NCBI GenBank assembly: GCA_019454045.1
Contig: SKCR01033649.1
Location: 124,001 to 188,000 of the forward strand
DNA length: 64,000 nt
Direction of reading: 5' to 3'
From: Zanthoxylum bungeanum
Lineage: Eukaryota > Streptophyta > Magnoliopsida > Sapindales > Rutaceae
Shown in pieces: positions 33,417 to 46,423 of this stretch. Position numbers and translations under genes: made by a program. The number at the start of each line of letters is the position of its first letter. The first letter of the stretch is position 1. Under the pieces are notes generated by a model. The model was not told the origin of the DNA. It did no database searches and saw only the letters and a list, made by a program, of their open reading frames with translations.

Positions 33417-35494
33417 TGTTGAGTTTCAATCAAGTCCCAAGGATCATAAATCAAGCATAAAACGAGTTGAATACATATCAAAGGTGGTGCGGAAAAGACT
33501 CACATTGGTCGGTAGAGATGCAACGAAGATGAAAACCGAACTGCAACTTGATGAAGCTCGGCAGTGAGGGCTGCAGTGTACTACTCGGCGTGGGGGCTGA
33601 TTCCTCCTTCAAGAATCGGCCATGGGTGTCCTCCATGGAAGCTCCAAGCTCCAGGCTTCAAAAGGTGATTCCTTGCTCATGAAACACTGCCCTATCACCT
33701 TTGTATTCCTCCATGAGTGTGCTAGCACCAAGATCTTGCAACAAAATCACTCATTTCTTGTCTTTATTTTCGGTCAAACCAGAAGGAGAAGAATGAGAAG
33801 AGATGGTCCAAGATCGAGAGAGAAGAAGAACCATTTTGGCTCCAAAAACCCCAATACCGTAAAAGATGAGAGAGAGAATGAGAGGGAAAAAGGAAAAAAA
33901 TGTAAAAGGTTTATATAATTTCCAAAATATAATAAATCATTTACCTTTTTCAATTTCAAAAAGCAAACATTAAATGCTTTAAGTCCTCTCACATCAACTC
34001 ACATCAATCTCTCAAATGTCATATCACTCAAAGTGACATGTGATTTGACGCTTGATGTGACTAATGATTTGACGCTTGATTTGACTTGCTTGCCGCACTC
34101 GAATTCGAAATGCGAATGCGCTCGCAAATAATCCTGGGCTCGGGTTCGCTAATTCCAAATTAACAAATTTTCCTTTGCGTCGTAATTAAATGATTACGCT
34201 TAGTGAAATCACTATTCATGTCGCTAACGAATTAATTCTAAATTAATTCGTTCGCCCGAATTAAAATCTAATTTTAATTCCGCGTCAAAATCCAATTTCT
34301 TATAATATATCAAATATATTATTTTACCGATTAATTCCAAATTAATCGTTTTCTCTCTTTAATTGATATTTTATCCCAGATAAAATATCTCCGTAATTAA
34401 TCCCAGATTAATTTTCTCTCTCATAAAATTAATCTTAGATTAATTAAAGTGCGAGTCATACGTCATCGGTGAATCTTTGGGAAGCGACCCATGAGATCCC
34501 CGGATATGTTGGTAGTAAATCGGGTCGTCGGACTATCTGAACACGTAAGTACCTCGTACTACGTTTACACCGATTCACAAGACAAGGTTGGCCTCTAGCA
34601 AAGCGCCATGCCTTCCCAATTCTCTGGAAACATGCTTACATGAATAAGCGATCTATATCAGGCGTAGTATACGTGGTATTGCATATTTCGATCCAGTATC
34701 GGATGATCACGTGCTAGGCCTGGGGCTGGAATCGAGTCTGCCCCGTACGAAGCACATATCGGATGTCTGGTATCTAGTCTCTATATCGGATAAACATGAC
34801 ATTGTCATTTTATCCCGATGACTGCAGTACTTAAGAGAACCAGTACTGTATCCTACGTGACCATCAACTCCATATGACTGGAGTGACACTTCCGTCTTGA
34901 CATCACACCCAACACACTACGATTCTCAATATACCCAGTATTGGCGTACACAGAACCTGTTAAAGCCCTGGACGACCTCAACCAAAGTATATTGATTGTC
35001 GCAAGTATTAGCGGTGCAAGTCTCAGGTTAAGCCAAATACACATACCCTGATTTCGGACTTCCATAGACACGTAGTCATACTACCAATGGAATTCCGAAG
35101 GGGTCTATCTAAAGCGAAGCTGTTTCCCGTACAATCGGTAAAACACAACCTCCTATTACACTTGCATGAGTATCCTATACCCAAATATACGAGAACTATG
35201 TCGTTGTGCCCTCACAACACGCACAAGTGCAATACTAGTCTTTTACGTATTAATCGATGTCCAATCTCGATAATACTCTGACTAGGGATATTTAATGATT
35301 TATCCTTCGTGGACTAATATTGTCTCATATCATTCTCAGTCCAGGAACAAATCATAGGGACCTCCTATCATTTATATATCTAGGTGATCTAATCACAAAT
35401 GATAAGAGTGCAATCTCTTTGTCACACAGTTAATTTGTACAACAACACCATGATCTGTACAAATAGTGACGCTATGGGTCATAATTGTCCAACA
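33417..35494 (-). repeat. Element F 5' LTR
   Basis: 2078 bp from TGTTGAGTTTC to GTCCAACA. The right half is close to the LTR at 1-2075, with one rather than two copies of the 490-bp unit. A frame at 33622-33918 lies wholly inside and is not a gene. Confidence 0.87.
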
Positions 35495-36512
35495 AGGACA
35501 AATTTAAATTCTTCAAAAGATCGGGACAATGTTCATATTACTTTTCATTTTATGTAGTTTTCTTTCTAGGTTTGTCATTAGCAAGGTAGAAACACTAGAG
35601 AAAAATGGCTGAAAATTTTTAAAAGTAAAATTGCATTCAAAAATTTCATTCATCACATATTAAAATCATCACAAATATTTTGGCTTAAAATTAAACATGA
35701 TGCATGAACCATGAAAAATGAATTAGAAACCTAAAAATAATTATTATGTCAAAAAACCTAACATTCCACAAATAAGTGTCACTGTAGGATAGATGTTATT
35801 TTTATGTTAGAACGAGACAGTCTCAATTGATTAATATATTCAAGAATAAATCTTATTCCTATATTAATCCATTATGGTTTGAATATTGATTAGCAATTAA
35901 TCATTCATTTGTAAGTGTAACCCGCATTTCAAAATTCTTGGACTTAACTATTGAAGTGTGATCGTAGGGTAAGTCAAATCACTAAATACATCTAAAATTC
36001 TTATTCTCTCGAAATTCAATATTGATATTGACCCAAATGGACACCACCATAGGGGGATGAAAACAAAGTCGTCTCGAGACACATTTTGAATCTCACATTA
36101 TCAAACTAACAACGAAAATCGCGAGACATATTATCCTATATCTCTCTCACACTCACTATATTTCGAATTTTATAATTAATTTATTAGAAAAGAAAAGAAA
36201 AATTCCGAAATTATTAAATATGGGACACTAGGGGGACATTCAATCGTCAAAAATGACGACATGATTGAGTATCGAAGACTCAAAAAAATTAAGCCAAAAA
36301 TACCAAATACAAATAGATTGGAGTAGATACATGAATGTTTTTACTTAGTAGTACGAAATAATAGTAACATTGGAATAGATACACGAACCACCTAACTGCT
36401 TTCATGAGTTTACAAATAAAACAAACAAACAATCAAAACAAAATAGAAAAAGGAAAGTAGTTAAGTTCTAACTCTTTTTTCGTGGTGTGCTCCCTCACCA
36501 CCCGACTAGCGC
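35495..36512. other. AT-rich intergenic DNA downstream of the PPR pseudogene
   Basis: I see no ORF, RNA gene or LTR. It includes GGGACACTAGGGGGACATTC (36222-36241) and several GAGACA words but no clear repeat. It may contain the 3' UTR of the PPR locus or an old, unrecognised element. Confidence 0.5.
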
Positions 36513-38415
36513 CTAATGTTTTTTATAACATTGCAAAAAGTTCATAAGCTTCAACCTTTTTCCATTAAGGAGGTAGCCATTGATAATTGTTGTAAAGACT
36601 ACATCATTAGGATCTACACCTGCCTCCAACATCCTCACGAACATATTTTCTGCTTCAAGTATTTTTTTCTTCTTGCACAAACAATCAATAATTACATTAT
36701 AAATCGCAACACCAGGTTTTGGTCCTCTGGCCTCCATTTGGTCCAAAATGTCCAATGCTGAATTTAGATTGCCTGATTTACAGTTTTCCTCAACCCAAAC
36801 ATATAAGTTCCCATACTTGCAACAATACCAGTATCTCGCATAAGTTTAATTATGGCTTTAGCCTCCTTGCAAAGACCCACCCGATAAAAGTACTTATCAA
36901 AGCATTACAAGTAAAAACTAATGGGCTGCATCCAAAACTAACTAATTGAGAGAAGCAATGTACAGTTTCTTCAGTTTTTTCTCCCTTGCACAAGGCACTG
37001 ATATAAATTCCAAATGCCACGTTAGCAAGATTTGGGTCACTTTTCACAATTTCCACAAGCAGAAGCTCAACCTCTTTATTCAAATCCCCAGTCTGATTCA
37101 GATTAGCCGACTTTAAGAGAATCATCAGAGGATCAATACCACATCCAATCTTAGCAAATTCACGCAACAACGTCAGAGCAAGCTGAAGCTCCTTCCCCTT
37201 AGGGCAGCCCTTCAAGAGGATAAACGATAGTTTATGGTTAGGAGCAACACCATTGGCCAGCATTTTTTTGTACAATTCATCTACTTCCACTAGCCTATTC
37301 TGCTTGTAAAGTGCATCAATAAAAACTGTGTAAGAGTAAACATCAGGAGCTAAATTGCTACTTGCCATGCTACTCAAAAGCATCAAAGCAGCATCTACTT
37401 CCCCTATCCTGCAATAATTACTGATCACAATATTAATAGTCACTACATTGGCTGCAATCCCCAGTCACTCATTTGTTTGTACAGCATCCATCCTTCATCA
37501 AACAAACCCATCTCAAAAAACCCATGAATCAATGTGTTATGAGTATATGCATCTGGCTCACAACCTGTCTTGAGCATTCTGAAATAAAGTCGCATTGCCA
37601 TTTTCATCTTCTTATGCCTGCAATACCCATTAATCAAAGAAGTATACATCATCTTATCCATAGAGAAACCTTGTGACTCCATTTCTCTAGCGCATGACTC
37701 AGCCTCCACAATCCGTTCTCTCTTACAATGACCACAAAACAAAGCTTTGTACTGATGAAATGTAGGCTCCAACCCTTTTCTCTTACGCATTATATCAAAA
37801 ACTTCCAAAACTTCATTAAATACCCCTTATAACACAACCCATCAACCAAAACATTATAAGACCAACAATTCAAATCTACACCACTATTGCAAATTTTAAT
37901 GAAATAATGAAAAGCCTCCAGAAACTTTCTTTTGCAAATAAACATCGGAGAATAGCAACACATGCAGGTTTAATAGGAACAAAATTCATTGAAATAAGCC
38001 TATCAAAATGTCTAATGGCATACTCTAAATTCCCTAGCTCACAAAAGAAAACTACGAGAGAATTCAAAATAGACAGGTCAGGATCAACACCTAAAGCAAC
38101 AACATCATTCTGATAAAGCGAAAGAGGCGATTGGGATTGGCCAAATTTAATCAGTTTCCCCATAAGAACACCATAGATACCCAAATCAAAGTTGATATCA
38201 CCATAGGAGCAAAGCAATTTGTAGTCACTTGAGGTCGATTGTGAGGCTGAGATTGCGTTTGCTGGCGGCTCTACTTCAAGTTTACAACTTGTTACTGCTC
38301 TTCTACAAGTATTAAACAAGAAGCAGCAAGATCTAGGCTTTCCGGTTATCATGCTTTTGAAAATTGCAACACTACGAGGGCTTTCGATTAGCCAAAAAAA
38401 ATTCAATTTTGACAC
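36513..38415 (-). pseudogene. P-class pentatricopeptide repeat (PPR) gene, frameshifted
   Basis: PPR proteins bind organelle RNA. The minus strand shows an N-terminal Ser/Arg/Cys-rich segment typical of an organelle-targeting leader (Met at 38415 or 38352). About ten or more 35-residue PPR units follow, such as YKALFCGHCKRERIVEAE, MYTSLINGYCRHKKMKMAM, YTHNTLIHGFFEMGLFDEG, YTVFIDALYKQNRLVEVD and YNVIIDCLCKKKKILEAE. No E or DYW extension is seen, so it is P-class. One-nucleotide frameshifts lie near 37930, 37829, 37446 (GLQPN-VVTINIVISNYCR becomes readable after adding one base) and 36892, with a stop near 36757. The broken units remain easily recognisable. This is either a young pseudogene or a sequence with indel errors. 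Confidence 0.88.
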
Positions 38416-39145
38416 TGATCCAGATATGAAGACGGAATTTTTTTGTTTTAAGGAGGATGATTTTGAGCGATTACTTTTGCCTATTTTGTGGTGTTCAATC
38501 GTTGGAGGGCTTGCGGTAACGAAACTAAACCCTCGGTTGGGGGTATTTGAGTTGCTGTTTGGTTTGAAACCCTAGGGCAGGTTAACCCTTTTTCGGCTTG
38601 AACCGGGTTTATTTAGATCAAGGACTCAAATATTAACCCTTTTCTGTTCGGATCAGTCTCATGGGTCCCAGCAACGATCCTAAGGTTGGAAATGCTGTGA
38701 GCCATTAATTTGTTAATTTTATTATTGTTATTATTTTATTTGTGTAATAGAGATTAAAAAAAAATTAAAATTATCTTAGTCTCATCTCCTTATTTTTTTG
38801 AAATAAAAATTTTTTATCGTCCTCTATTGTATCTCATTAAATTTCACCCAATCCTATTAAAACATATTTTATCCAATTCAAAATTTCAAAATATATTTTT
38901 GACTCAATTTATTTGGTCTGGTTTGAGTGCATTTTATTTTAGAATTTGCTACAAATTAAGTTGCTCCATCTAAAGTCATTTAAGAGCAAGAAACAATTTT
39001 GGAAGGTAGAAAATTGACAACAATTAGCACATTGTATAAGAAACATTCAGCAAAAAATATCCAATATTGTCATTTCACCAGCTTGTATTTGAAGAAGAAT
39101 ATAGTAAAAAACTCATACAATGAAATTAACATGCCACCAAATGTG
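38416..39145. other. Upstream region of the PPR locus
   Basis: No gene. AAACCCTAG (38568-38576), the telo-box word common in plant housekeeping promoters, and a related TAAACCCT (38526-38533) lie 110-160 bp upstream of the PPR start. Beyond them is AT-rich DNA to the LTR of element A. The plus-strand frame at 38351-38575 is an antisense shadow. Confidence 0.5.
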
Positions 39146-39618
39146 TGTTGGACAATTATGACCCATAGCGTCACTATTTATAAAATATATTATGGTTTTT
39201 GTACAAATTAACTATGTGATATTGGAAAATACATTTTTATCATTTTGTAATTTGATTACTTTAATATATAAATGATAAAAGTCCATATGATTAGTTCCGG
39301 ATTACAAGATATGAGAGAGTATCAATCCATAACGGTTTAATCATTAAATATCCATAGTCGTAGTATTATCGAGACTGGACATCGATAATGCGGAATAGAC
39401 TAGTATTGCACTTGTGCATGTTATGGATGCGTAACGACATAGTTCTCATATATTTAAGTATTGGATACTTATGCAAGTGTGATAGGAGGTTGTGTTTACC
39501 GATGGTACGAAAACAGCTTCGCTCTGGATAGACCCCTCAGAATCCTATTGGTAGTATGACTATCTGTCTATGGGAATCCGAATCATGGTAGGTGTATTTG
39601 GTCTTAACCTGAGACTTA
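39146..39618 (+). repeat. Element A 5' LTR, first part
   Basis: It begins TGTTGGACAATTATGACCC and runs to the insertion point of element B, where the last five bases, ACTTA (39614-39618), are the TSD. It continues at 57126. Confidence 0.92.
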
Positions 39619-41535
39619 TGTTGGGTTTCTAGGTTAGTCCCAAGATCATTCAAGCATAGAAATGGAATGAATACAACTTAGAAGTATGACGTAATCATAC
39701 TTACAAAGATCGGCTTTTGGATGCGAAGAACACAAAGAAATTTTTTCCTTATTGAAGCTCACGGCCAAGGTTGATTTTGTTGATGATGAACAAGCTCCAA
39801 GCATGTAAATGGATCCCAAGCTCTTAGTTCGGTTTCCTTAACTCATTTGTTTGATTCTCTAATGTGCTAGCAAGTTCGGAAGAAAAACAATTCTTCTTCC
39901 TTCTCCAAGAGGCTCACGGTTTTCTCTAAGAAAATAGAGAGAGAGTTTTGTGTTTTGTTTGCAATTTGTTTTCTAAAAACATAATGGAAAAACAATTACC
40001 AAAAATTGGTATATCTTTTCCCAAAAGTCAATGCCAATTTTGGCTCCAAAATGGCATTAAATGACCACACCAACTCATTTCATGAATAGTGACAACATGT
40101 CACTTACCAAAAAGGTGACTTAACATCTATCACTAAAGTGACTCGCGATGTGACTCGCGATGTGACTTGTGGGCCCCACTTGATTCGAAATCCGAGTGGG
40201 CCCGCAAACACTCCCGGGCTTGGGTTCGCTAATTCTGAATTAAAGAACTTTCGTCGCGACGTAATTTAATCGAATTTAATTAAAAAATTATGCCTAGTAA
40301 AATTACTATTCATATCGCTAACGAATTAATTCTAAATTAACTCGTTTGACCGAATTAAAATCTAATTTTAATTCCGCGTCGAAATCTAATTTCGTTTAAT
40401 ATATCGAATATATATTATTTTGTCGATTAATTACAAATTAATCGTTTCTCTCTCTTCAAATAGTATTTTATCCAAGATAAAATTTCTCCGCTATTAATCC
40501 AAGATTAATAATGTTCGAATCAAACGTCATCGATCTTCGGGAAGCGACCCAAGAGATCTCTGGATATGTTGGTAGTAAATCCGGTCGTCGGACTATCCGA
40601 ACACGTACGTACCTCGTACTACGTTCTTACCGATTTAGGTTGGCTTCTAGCAAAGCGCCATGCCTACCCAATTCTCCAGAAATATTCTTAATGAAATATA
40701 CGATCTTTGTCAGGCGTAGTATACGTAGTATCGTGTATAGCGATCCAGTATCGGATGTCACATGCAAGGTCTGGGGCTGGAATAGTGTCTGCCACGTACG
40801 AAGCATATATCGGATATCTAGCAACTAGTCTCCTTAATCGGATAATCATGACTAAGTCATATTATCCCGATGGTTGCAACACTATAGAGAACCAGTTCTG
40901 TATCCCTGCATGATCATCATCTCCATATGACTGAAGTGATACTTCCGTCTCGACATCACACCCAATACACTACGATTCTCAATAAACCCAGAAGAGGCGT
41001 ACACAGAACCTGTTAAAGTTCTGGACGACCAAAACCAAAATGTATTGATTGTCGCAAGTACTGGCGATGTAAGTCTCAAGTTTAGACCAAATACACCTAC
41101 CCTGAAGAGGATTCCCATAGACACATAGTCATACTACCAATGGGATTCTGCGGGGTCTATCCAGAGCGAAGCTGTTTTCCGTACCATCAGTAAAACACAA
41201 TCTCCTATCGCACTTGCATAATACTTAAATATATGAGAACTATGTTGTTATGCCCTCACAACGTGCACAGTGCAATACTAGTCTATTCCGCATTATCGAT
41301 GTCCAATCTCGATAATACTACGACTATGGATTATTTATGATTAAACCTTTGTGGATTGATACTGTCTCATATCATCTCAATCCGGAACTAATCATAAGGA
41401 CTTTTATCATTTATATATCCAAGTAAATAAATTACAAAATGATAAAAGGCAATTTTCATTGCTACATAGTTAATTTGTACAAAAACCACAATGTATTTTA
41501 CAAATAGTTACGCTATGGGTCATAATTGTCCAACA
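39619..41535 (-). repeat. Element B 3' LTR
   Basis: 1917 bp, TGTTGGGTTTC to GTCCAACA. Adjacent PPT on the minus strand: GGGCAAGTGGGAGAT. It is highly similar to the 5' LTR, differing by small indels such as loss of about 20 bp near 41220. Confidence 0.93.
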
Positions 41536-41559
41536 ATCTCCCACTTGCCCTATAGCCAG

Positions 41560-42325
41560 TCACTCAAGCATCTAACACCTGAACTATGTACATGTCGCTC
41601 AAACTTCTGCTGAGGTATAGCTTTCGTCAGCGGATCTGCAAGGTTGTCATTTGATGCGACCTTCTCGATCTTCACATCGCCATGATGTATGATCTCATGA
41701 ATCAGATGGAAACGTCGAAGAACATGCTTGGATCATTGATGAGACCGCGTTTCCTTAGCCTGCGCTACAGTCCCGTTATTTTCATAATACAATGGAACAG
41801 GCTCAGCTACTAACGGAACTACTCCTAATCCAATTAGGAATTTTCGGATCCAAACTCCCTCTTTTGCTGCTTCAGCTGCAGCAATATACTCCGCTTCTGT
41901 TGTTGAATCGGCAACAGTCTCTTGCTTGGAAGATTTCCAGCTTACTACTCCGTTATTCAAACAAAATATGTACCCGGACTGTGACTTGCAGTCATCTTGT
42001 CGGTTTGGAAACTTGCATCAGTATACCCAGTTACCTCAAGTTCTCCATCTTCATAGATTAAGAAAGCATCCTTAGTTCGTCTAAGATACTTAAGGATATT
42101 CTTAACCGCCATCCAGTAACCATCACCTGGATCGGCCTGAGAGCGACTACACATGCTCAAAGCATAGGAGACATCAGGTCGCGTACATATCATGGCATAC
42201 ATGATCGATCCGACTGCCGAGGCGAACGGTATCTGACTCATGCTATCTCTTTCATCTTGAGTTTTAGGACACATGTTCTTAGATAGAGTGACGCCATGTG
42301 ACACTGGCAACAGTCCCCTCTTGGA
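41560..42325 (-). pseudogene. Element B: copia RNase H
   Basis: Contains YALSMCSRSQADPGDGYW, then [21 protein letters not shown] (first catalytic Asp), [27 protein letters not shown] (catalytic Glu/Asp region) and PLYYENNG. Downstream is HEIIHHGDVKIEKV. A frameshift near 41957 and another near 41735 interrupt it. Confidence 0.88.
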
Positions 42326-43600
42326 CTAATCCATGTTAATTCTCTTCAACACTTTATCAACATATGTACTCTGAGAGAGTCCAAGCAGCTTTCTAGATCT
42401 ATCCCGGTAGATCTTTATTCCTAGAATAAATGATGTTTCTCCCAGATCTTTCATGGAGAATTTCAATGAAAGCCAAACTTTCACCGACGTTAACATGGGA
42501 ATGTCATTGCCGATAAGCAATACATCATCAACGTAAGGGCAATGAATGTCAGTGCGCTCCCACTAATCTTCTTATATACATAAGGATCATCTTCGTTTTG
42601 AATGAAATCATATTCTTTTATGATCTCATCAAAACGTTGGTTTTAAGACCACGATGCTTGCTTCAATCCATAAATGGATCGATTTAACTTACAAACCTTG
42701 TTTGCAAGTCTTGGCATGACAAAACTGTCAGGTTGTTGCATGTAAACATCCTCCAAAAGGTTTCCGTTAAGGAAAGCGGTTTTGACGTCCATCTGACATT
42801 GCTAATAATCGAAATATGCAGCAATAGCAAGCATAATCCGAATGGATTTAATCATGGCAACGGGTGAGAAAGTTTCGTCGTAATCGACACCATGTCGTTG
42901 ACGATACCCCTTCATTACAAGCCTAGCTTTGTACGTTGCCATCCATGTCGATCTTCTTCTTGAAGACCCATTTGCAACCAATAGGCTTTACGCCTTCTGG
43001 TGCATCAACCAATGTCCAAACTTGGTTGGTGTACATAGAATCCATCTCGGACTTCATGGCTTCTTGCCATAAAGCGGAATCGATATCTTGTATCACTTCC
43101 TCATACGTAGCCGGTTCGTTATCCTCAATGAGATTAATATCTACATGAGGTGAGATCAGAAACTCATACTTCTCGGGTTGTTTCCTGACTCTCTCTGACC
43201 TACGCGGTCCTTGTGTAATCGAAGATTGTGGTACAGTCTCATCCCTGATGAACTGTTCCGTAAAGGATTATGTGCCAGGAATAGTATCACTCTGATTTTC
43301 ATCGAGTTCTACTTTCCTCCCACTAATCACTGTATTTAGGAATTTATTCTCAAGGAAAACCGCATGTAGAACAGCAAATACTTTGTTCTCTTGTGGGTGA
43401 TAGAAGTAATATCCTTTGGTTTCTCTAAGATATCATACGAATAGGCATTTATCCGATTTGGGTTCAAGTTTGGTACCTTCCAAACGTTTGACGTATGCCC
43501 AGCATCCCCAAATCTTCAGGAATGAGAAACCCGGTTTCTTTCATGTCCATATCTCATACGGAGTCTGTTGTACAGACTTTGATGGAACCTTATTCAAAAT
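42326..43600 (-). pseudogene. Element B: copia reverse transcriptase and linker
   Basis: Recognisable pieces include SNIDSMYTNQVWTL-like, the [15 protein letters not shown] block, [25 protein letters not shown] and ILGIKIYRDRSRKLLGLSQSTYVDKVL. At the YVDD catalytic box an indel near 42530 shifts the frame, and several stops occur. Not active. Confidence 0.85.
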
Positions 43601-44437
43601 AAGTATTGCACTATTTAATGAATATCCCTAGAAAGAAATAGGTAGCTCTGTGCGACTCATCATAGACCTTACTATGTCTAACAAAATTCGGTTTCTCCTT
43701 TCGGACACACTGTTTAATTGCGGTGTTCCATGAGGAGTCCACTGTGAAAGAATACCATATTCTTTCAAGTAATCAAGAAACTCATTGCTTAAGTATTCGC
43801 CACCACGGTCTGACCGTAATGTCTTAATACTTTTGCCGGTCTGTTTTTCTACTTCGTGTCGAAACTCTTTGAATTTCTCAAAGGTTTCCGACTTGTGTCT
43901 CATAAGATACACATAACCATAACGCGATGCATCATCCGTAAAGGTTACGAAGTATTCGTATCCACCTCAAGCCTGGCTAGACATGGGCCCACATACGTCA
44001 CTATAAATGAGGCTAACAGTTCGGTGGCACGTACACCTTTACCGCTAAAAGGTGATTTAGGCTTTTTGCCTAATACACAAGATTCGCAGACGTCATATGA
44101 ATTTGGATCAAATCCGTCCAAGTACCCACTCTTCGAAAGTGTTGATATACGTGTCTTATTTATATGTCTCATACGACAATGCCACATATAAGTTTCATAT
44201 TTGTTACTTACTTTAAGCCTTTTGTTTGTTACATTATATGTTTGAGATTGATTAATATTCAAAATATAAATACCATTATTTGCAACAGCAGTGCAAATTT
44301 CCAAATCATTTTTATATACAAAACACCCGGTGTTTCTAAATACAAAAGTGTACCCACATTGGGCTAACATAGATACAGAAATGATATTCATAGTCAAACT
44401 AGGTACATAATAACAATCTAATAGTTCAAGTACATGC
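43601..44437 (-). pseudogene. Element B: copia protease end and integrase
   Basis: It starts at the TSD CATGC beside element G with DCYYVPSLTMNIISVS (protease end). The integrase zinc finger follows, WHCRMRHINKTRISTL...YDVCESCVLGKK (HHCC complete). The core has SDRGGEYLSNEF and SVSERRNRILLD (Glu present). Frameshifts near 43945 and 43628. Confidence 0.87.
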
Positions 44438-46287
44438 TGATGAGTGGTATTTATATCATTATTTCCCACTCATTTACCTAATATTTTATATAGTTTCTCG
44501 AGTTTTATGAACGTTTTGATGTGTTTTTATTTATTTTGCAGTTAAAAATAATATTGGGACTTAATGGAATCAACTCGGGGCTAAAATGATGAAATCCAGA
44601 GAAAAAAATGTCAAAACGAAATTTTACTATATGCGCCACGAAGTGCAGTCCTAAATTCCAGTTTTACGCATGTTTCGTATTTTGGCATAACTTTTCCATC
44701 TGATATCCGATTGAGCTGATTTAAGTCAAAGATTAAAGAAGACTCAAAGATCTACAACTTTGAAGAATAAAATAATTTCGAATTCTGAATATTTCATGAC
44801 GGAAATTGATGAACAATCTGAAATTATGTTATGTTTAATTACTAAAGTCATTATCAAAAATATAAAAATTTGTCAAACTTCCACCAAACATGCAGCGTTT
44901 TGTGCCATGTTTGGTAGAGTGTTTTGTGGAGTGTCTTGTGGCATGTTTGGTGGAGCGTTTCGTGGAGCAATTCGTGGAGAAATTGGTGGAAGCCTTTAGA
45001 TTTTCCTATAAATACCAATCCATTTCATTTGTAATTCTCATGTTTTCCTTAGGTTTTTGTAAGGAATTTAAGGATTGCATCTTGTTTGTTTATTTTTTTT
45101 TTGTAATTTAAATTATGTATTTTTATTTTCAGTAATAGTAGTAGTTTCTTTTCTTCTTCCTTTCTTTTCTTTTATGTTTAGTAGTTAATTTTTCTGCTGG
45201 GGAAGGGTGAAGCTTTTATTATTTTAATTTAGATTAATCTCCCTTAATTATAATATAGAAATTATAATTCAAATTAAAAGGATTACCGCCTTAATGGCTG
45301 GTTTTATTTATTTGACATAAAGTAACACCGCCTATATTGCCGGTCTTTAAGTGACAGATAATTACTGCCTATATGGCTGGTTTATGGACAAATAATGATA
45401 CCGCCTTTATGGCTGGTTGGACTTAATTAAAATCTGACTTAATGAGGATACCACATATATGGTCGGTTGGTAATATCACGAATAATTTTTATATTATAAT
45501 AAGGGAGATTTCTAAATTAGAAATAGTAAAGGTGGATCCCCCAACCCCCATCATTTTTTTTTATTCTAGGGAAGTGATGAACACAATATCCACACTTAAT
45601 AATTGATTTTCTTTTTATGGGTATTTCTTATTTTGTTTATTAAGTCTTAAGCTTAATGCTTCTTGTTAACTATCCATTAATAAGATTGATGAGGTAAACT
45701 TAAAATGAACTAGACATAGGGATTTTAGGTTTCAGCCTTAGATTCAATAACTCACGATCTTCCTTGAGGATAGATAACCCTTTAATAGATTTCCTTACAT
45801 GATAGGAATATACCTGTCGGGCGTGGGTAGCCATAATTGGAACTTGGTCTTAATGAATCCAGGTAATGTGGTTGACATAGGAATATGGTTCAATTGGGTT
45901 ATACTAGGTATTTGCGTCTGACCATCGAAAGAGGCTTTTGCATATTATCGTGTTCCACGTTAGCAAATTAATTTATTACACATAAATAAGAGAGTCAATT
46001 CATCTTTTTAATAATATTGTGTGGAGTCACGACCCTAGATCTTTTGAGTCTTTTATTTATTTTCCTTATTATTTTCTTTTGAGTCTATTTTAGTATTTTA
46101 TTTATCAAATCCACATTCAACCAACCAAACGCAATCAATTCCCTTCTCCCTATAATTAGATACTTGTAAATAAATAGTATCAATAATTAATAACATCAGT
46201 AGGAATTAAGTCCTCGTGGGATCGATATTTTTATACTACTTTAACGATACGTGCGCTTGCGTTATACGCGTGTGAATGCACCGGTCA
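44438..46287 (+). repeat. Element G 5' LTR
   Basis: TGATGAGTGG to CACCGGTCA. U3 has short TGTTTGGTGGAG repeats at about 44888-44995. TATAAATA is at 45007-45014. CTTAGGTTTTTGTAAGG at 45048-45064 looks like a splice donor just after the likely transcription start. ACCGCC...GGCTGG iterons lie at 45284-45470. Confidence 0.93.
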
Positions 46288-46293
46288 AGTTTT

Positions 46294-46311
46294 TGGCGCC
46301 GTTGCCGGGGA
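46294..46311 (+). other. Element G primer-binding site (tRNA-Asp)
   Basis: TGGCGCCGTTGCCGGGGA, six bases after the LTR end, an exact match to the PBS in element D (opposite strand). Confidence 0.93.
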
Positions 46312-46423
46312 CTTATTTTTCTTGAGTTATTAATTTTGAACCTATCTAATTTACTTGTATCTAATTTTCTTTATTTTCATTTGTAATTTTTATTTCTTTC
46401 TTTTGTTTTCAGGTGGTTGAAAA

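Larger units (their letters stand above)
30654..35494 (-). mobile_element. Element F: Ty1/copia 5' LTR and leader, truncated
   Basis: Only the 5' LTR (33417-35494), PBS and leader remain, with a few bases related to gag (TTAACTCTCCAAGAGT at about 30657-30672). Everything downstream of the start of gag is gone, and the break joins element ii. Confidence 0.85.

Noticed and set aside
33622..33918. 98-codon plus-strand ORF
   Set aside because: Entirely within the element F LTR, antisense to it, low complexity at the C-terminus, absent from other LTR copies.
36516..36761. Plus-strand ORFs across the PPR locus (also 36719-36949, 37473-37676, 37907-38113)
   Set aside because: Antisense shadows of PPR repeats with no domain of their own.
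38568..38576. Telomere repeat
   Set aside because: A single AAACCCTAG word is the common plant promoter telo-box, not an array.
40707..40913. Similar short ORFs at 40511-40913, 56078-56488 and 62271-62558
   Set aside because: All fall in the same part of the copia LTR and are antisense to the element; they recur only because the LTR does, and lengths vary.
44760..44999. Gly/Phe-rich ORF repeated at 50341-50595 and 63111-63320
   Set aside because: It is created by the TGTTTGGTGGAG short repeats of the LTR U3 and lies upstream of TATA; repetition follows the LTR copies.
46294..46311. Possible tRNA gene fragment
   Set aside because: It is a primer-binding site complementary to a tRNA 3' end; no cloverleaf is present here or at the other PBSs.
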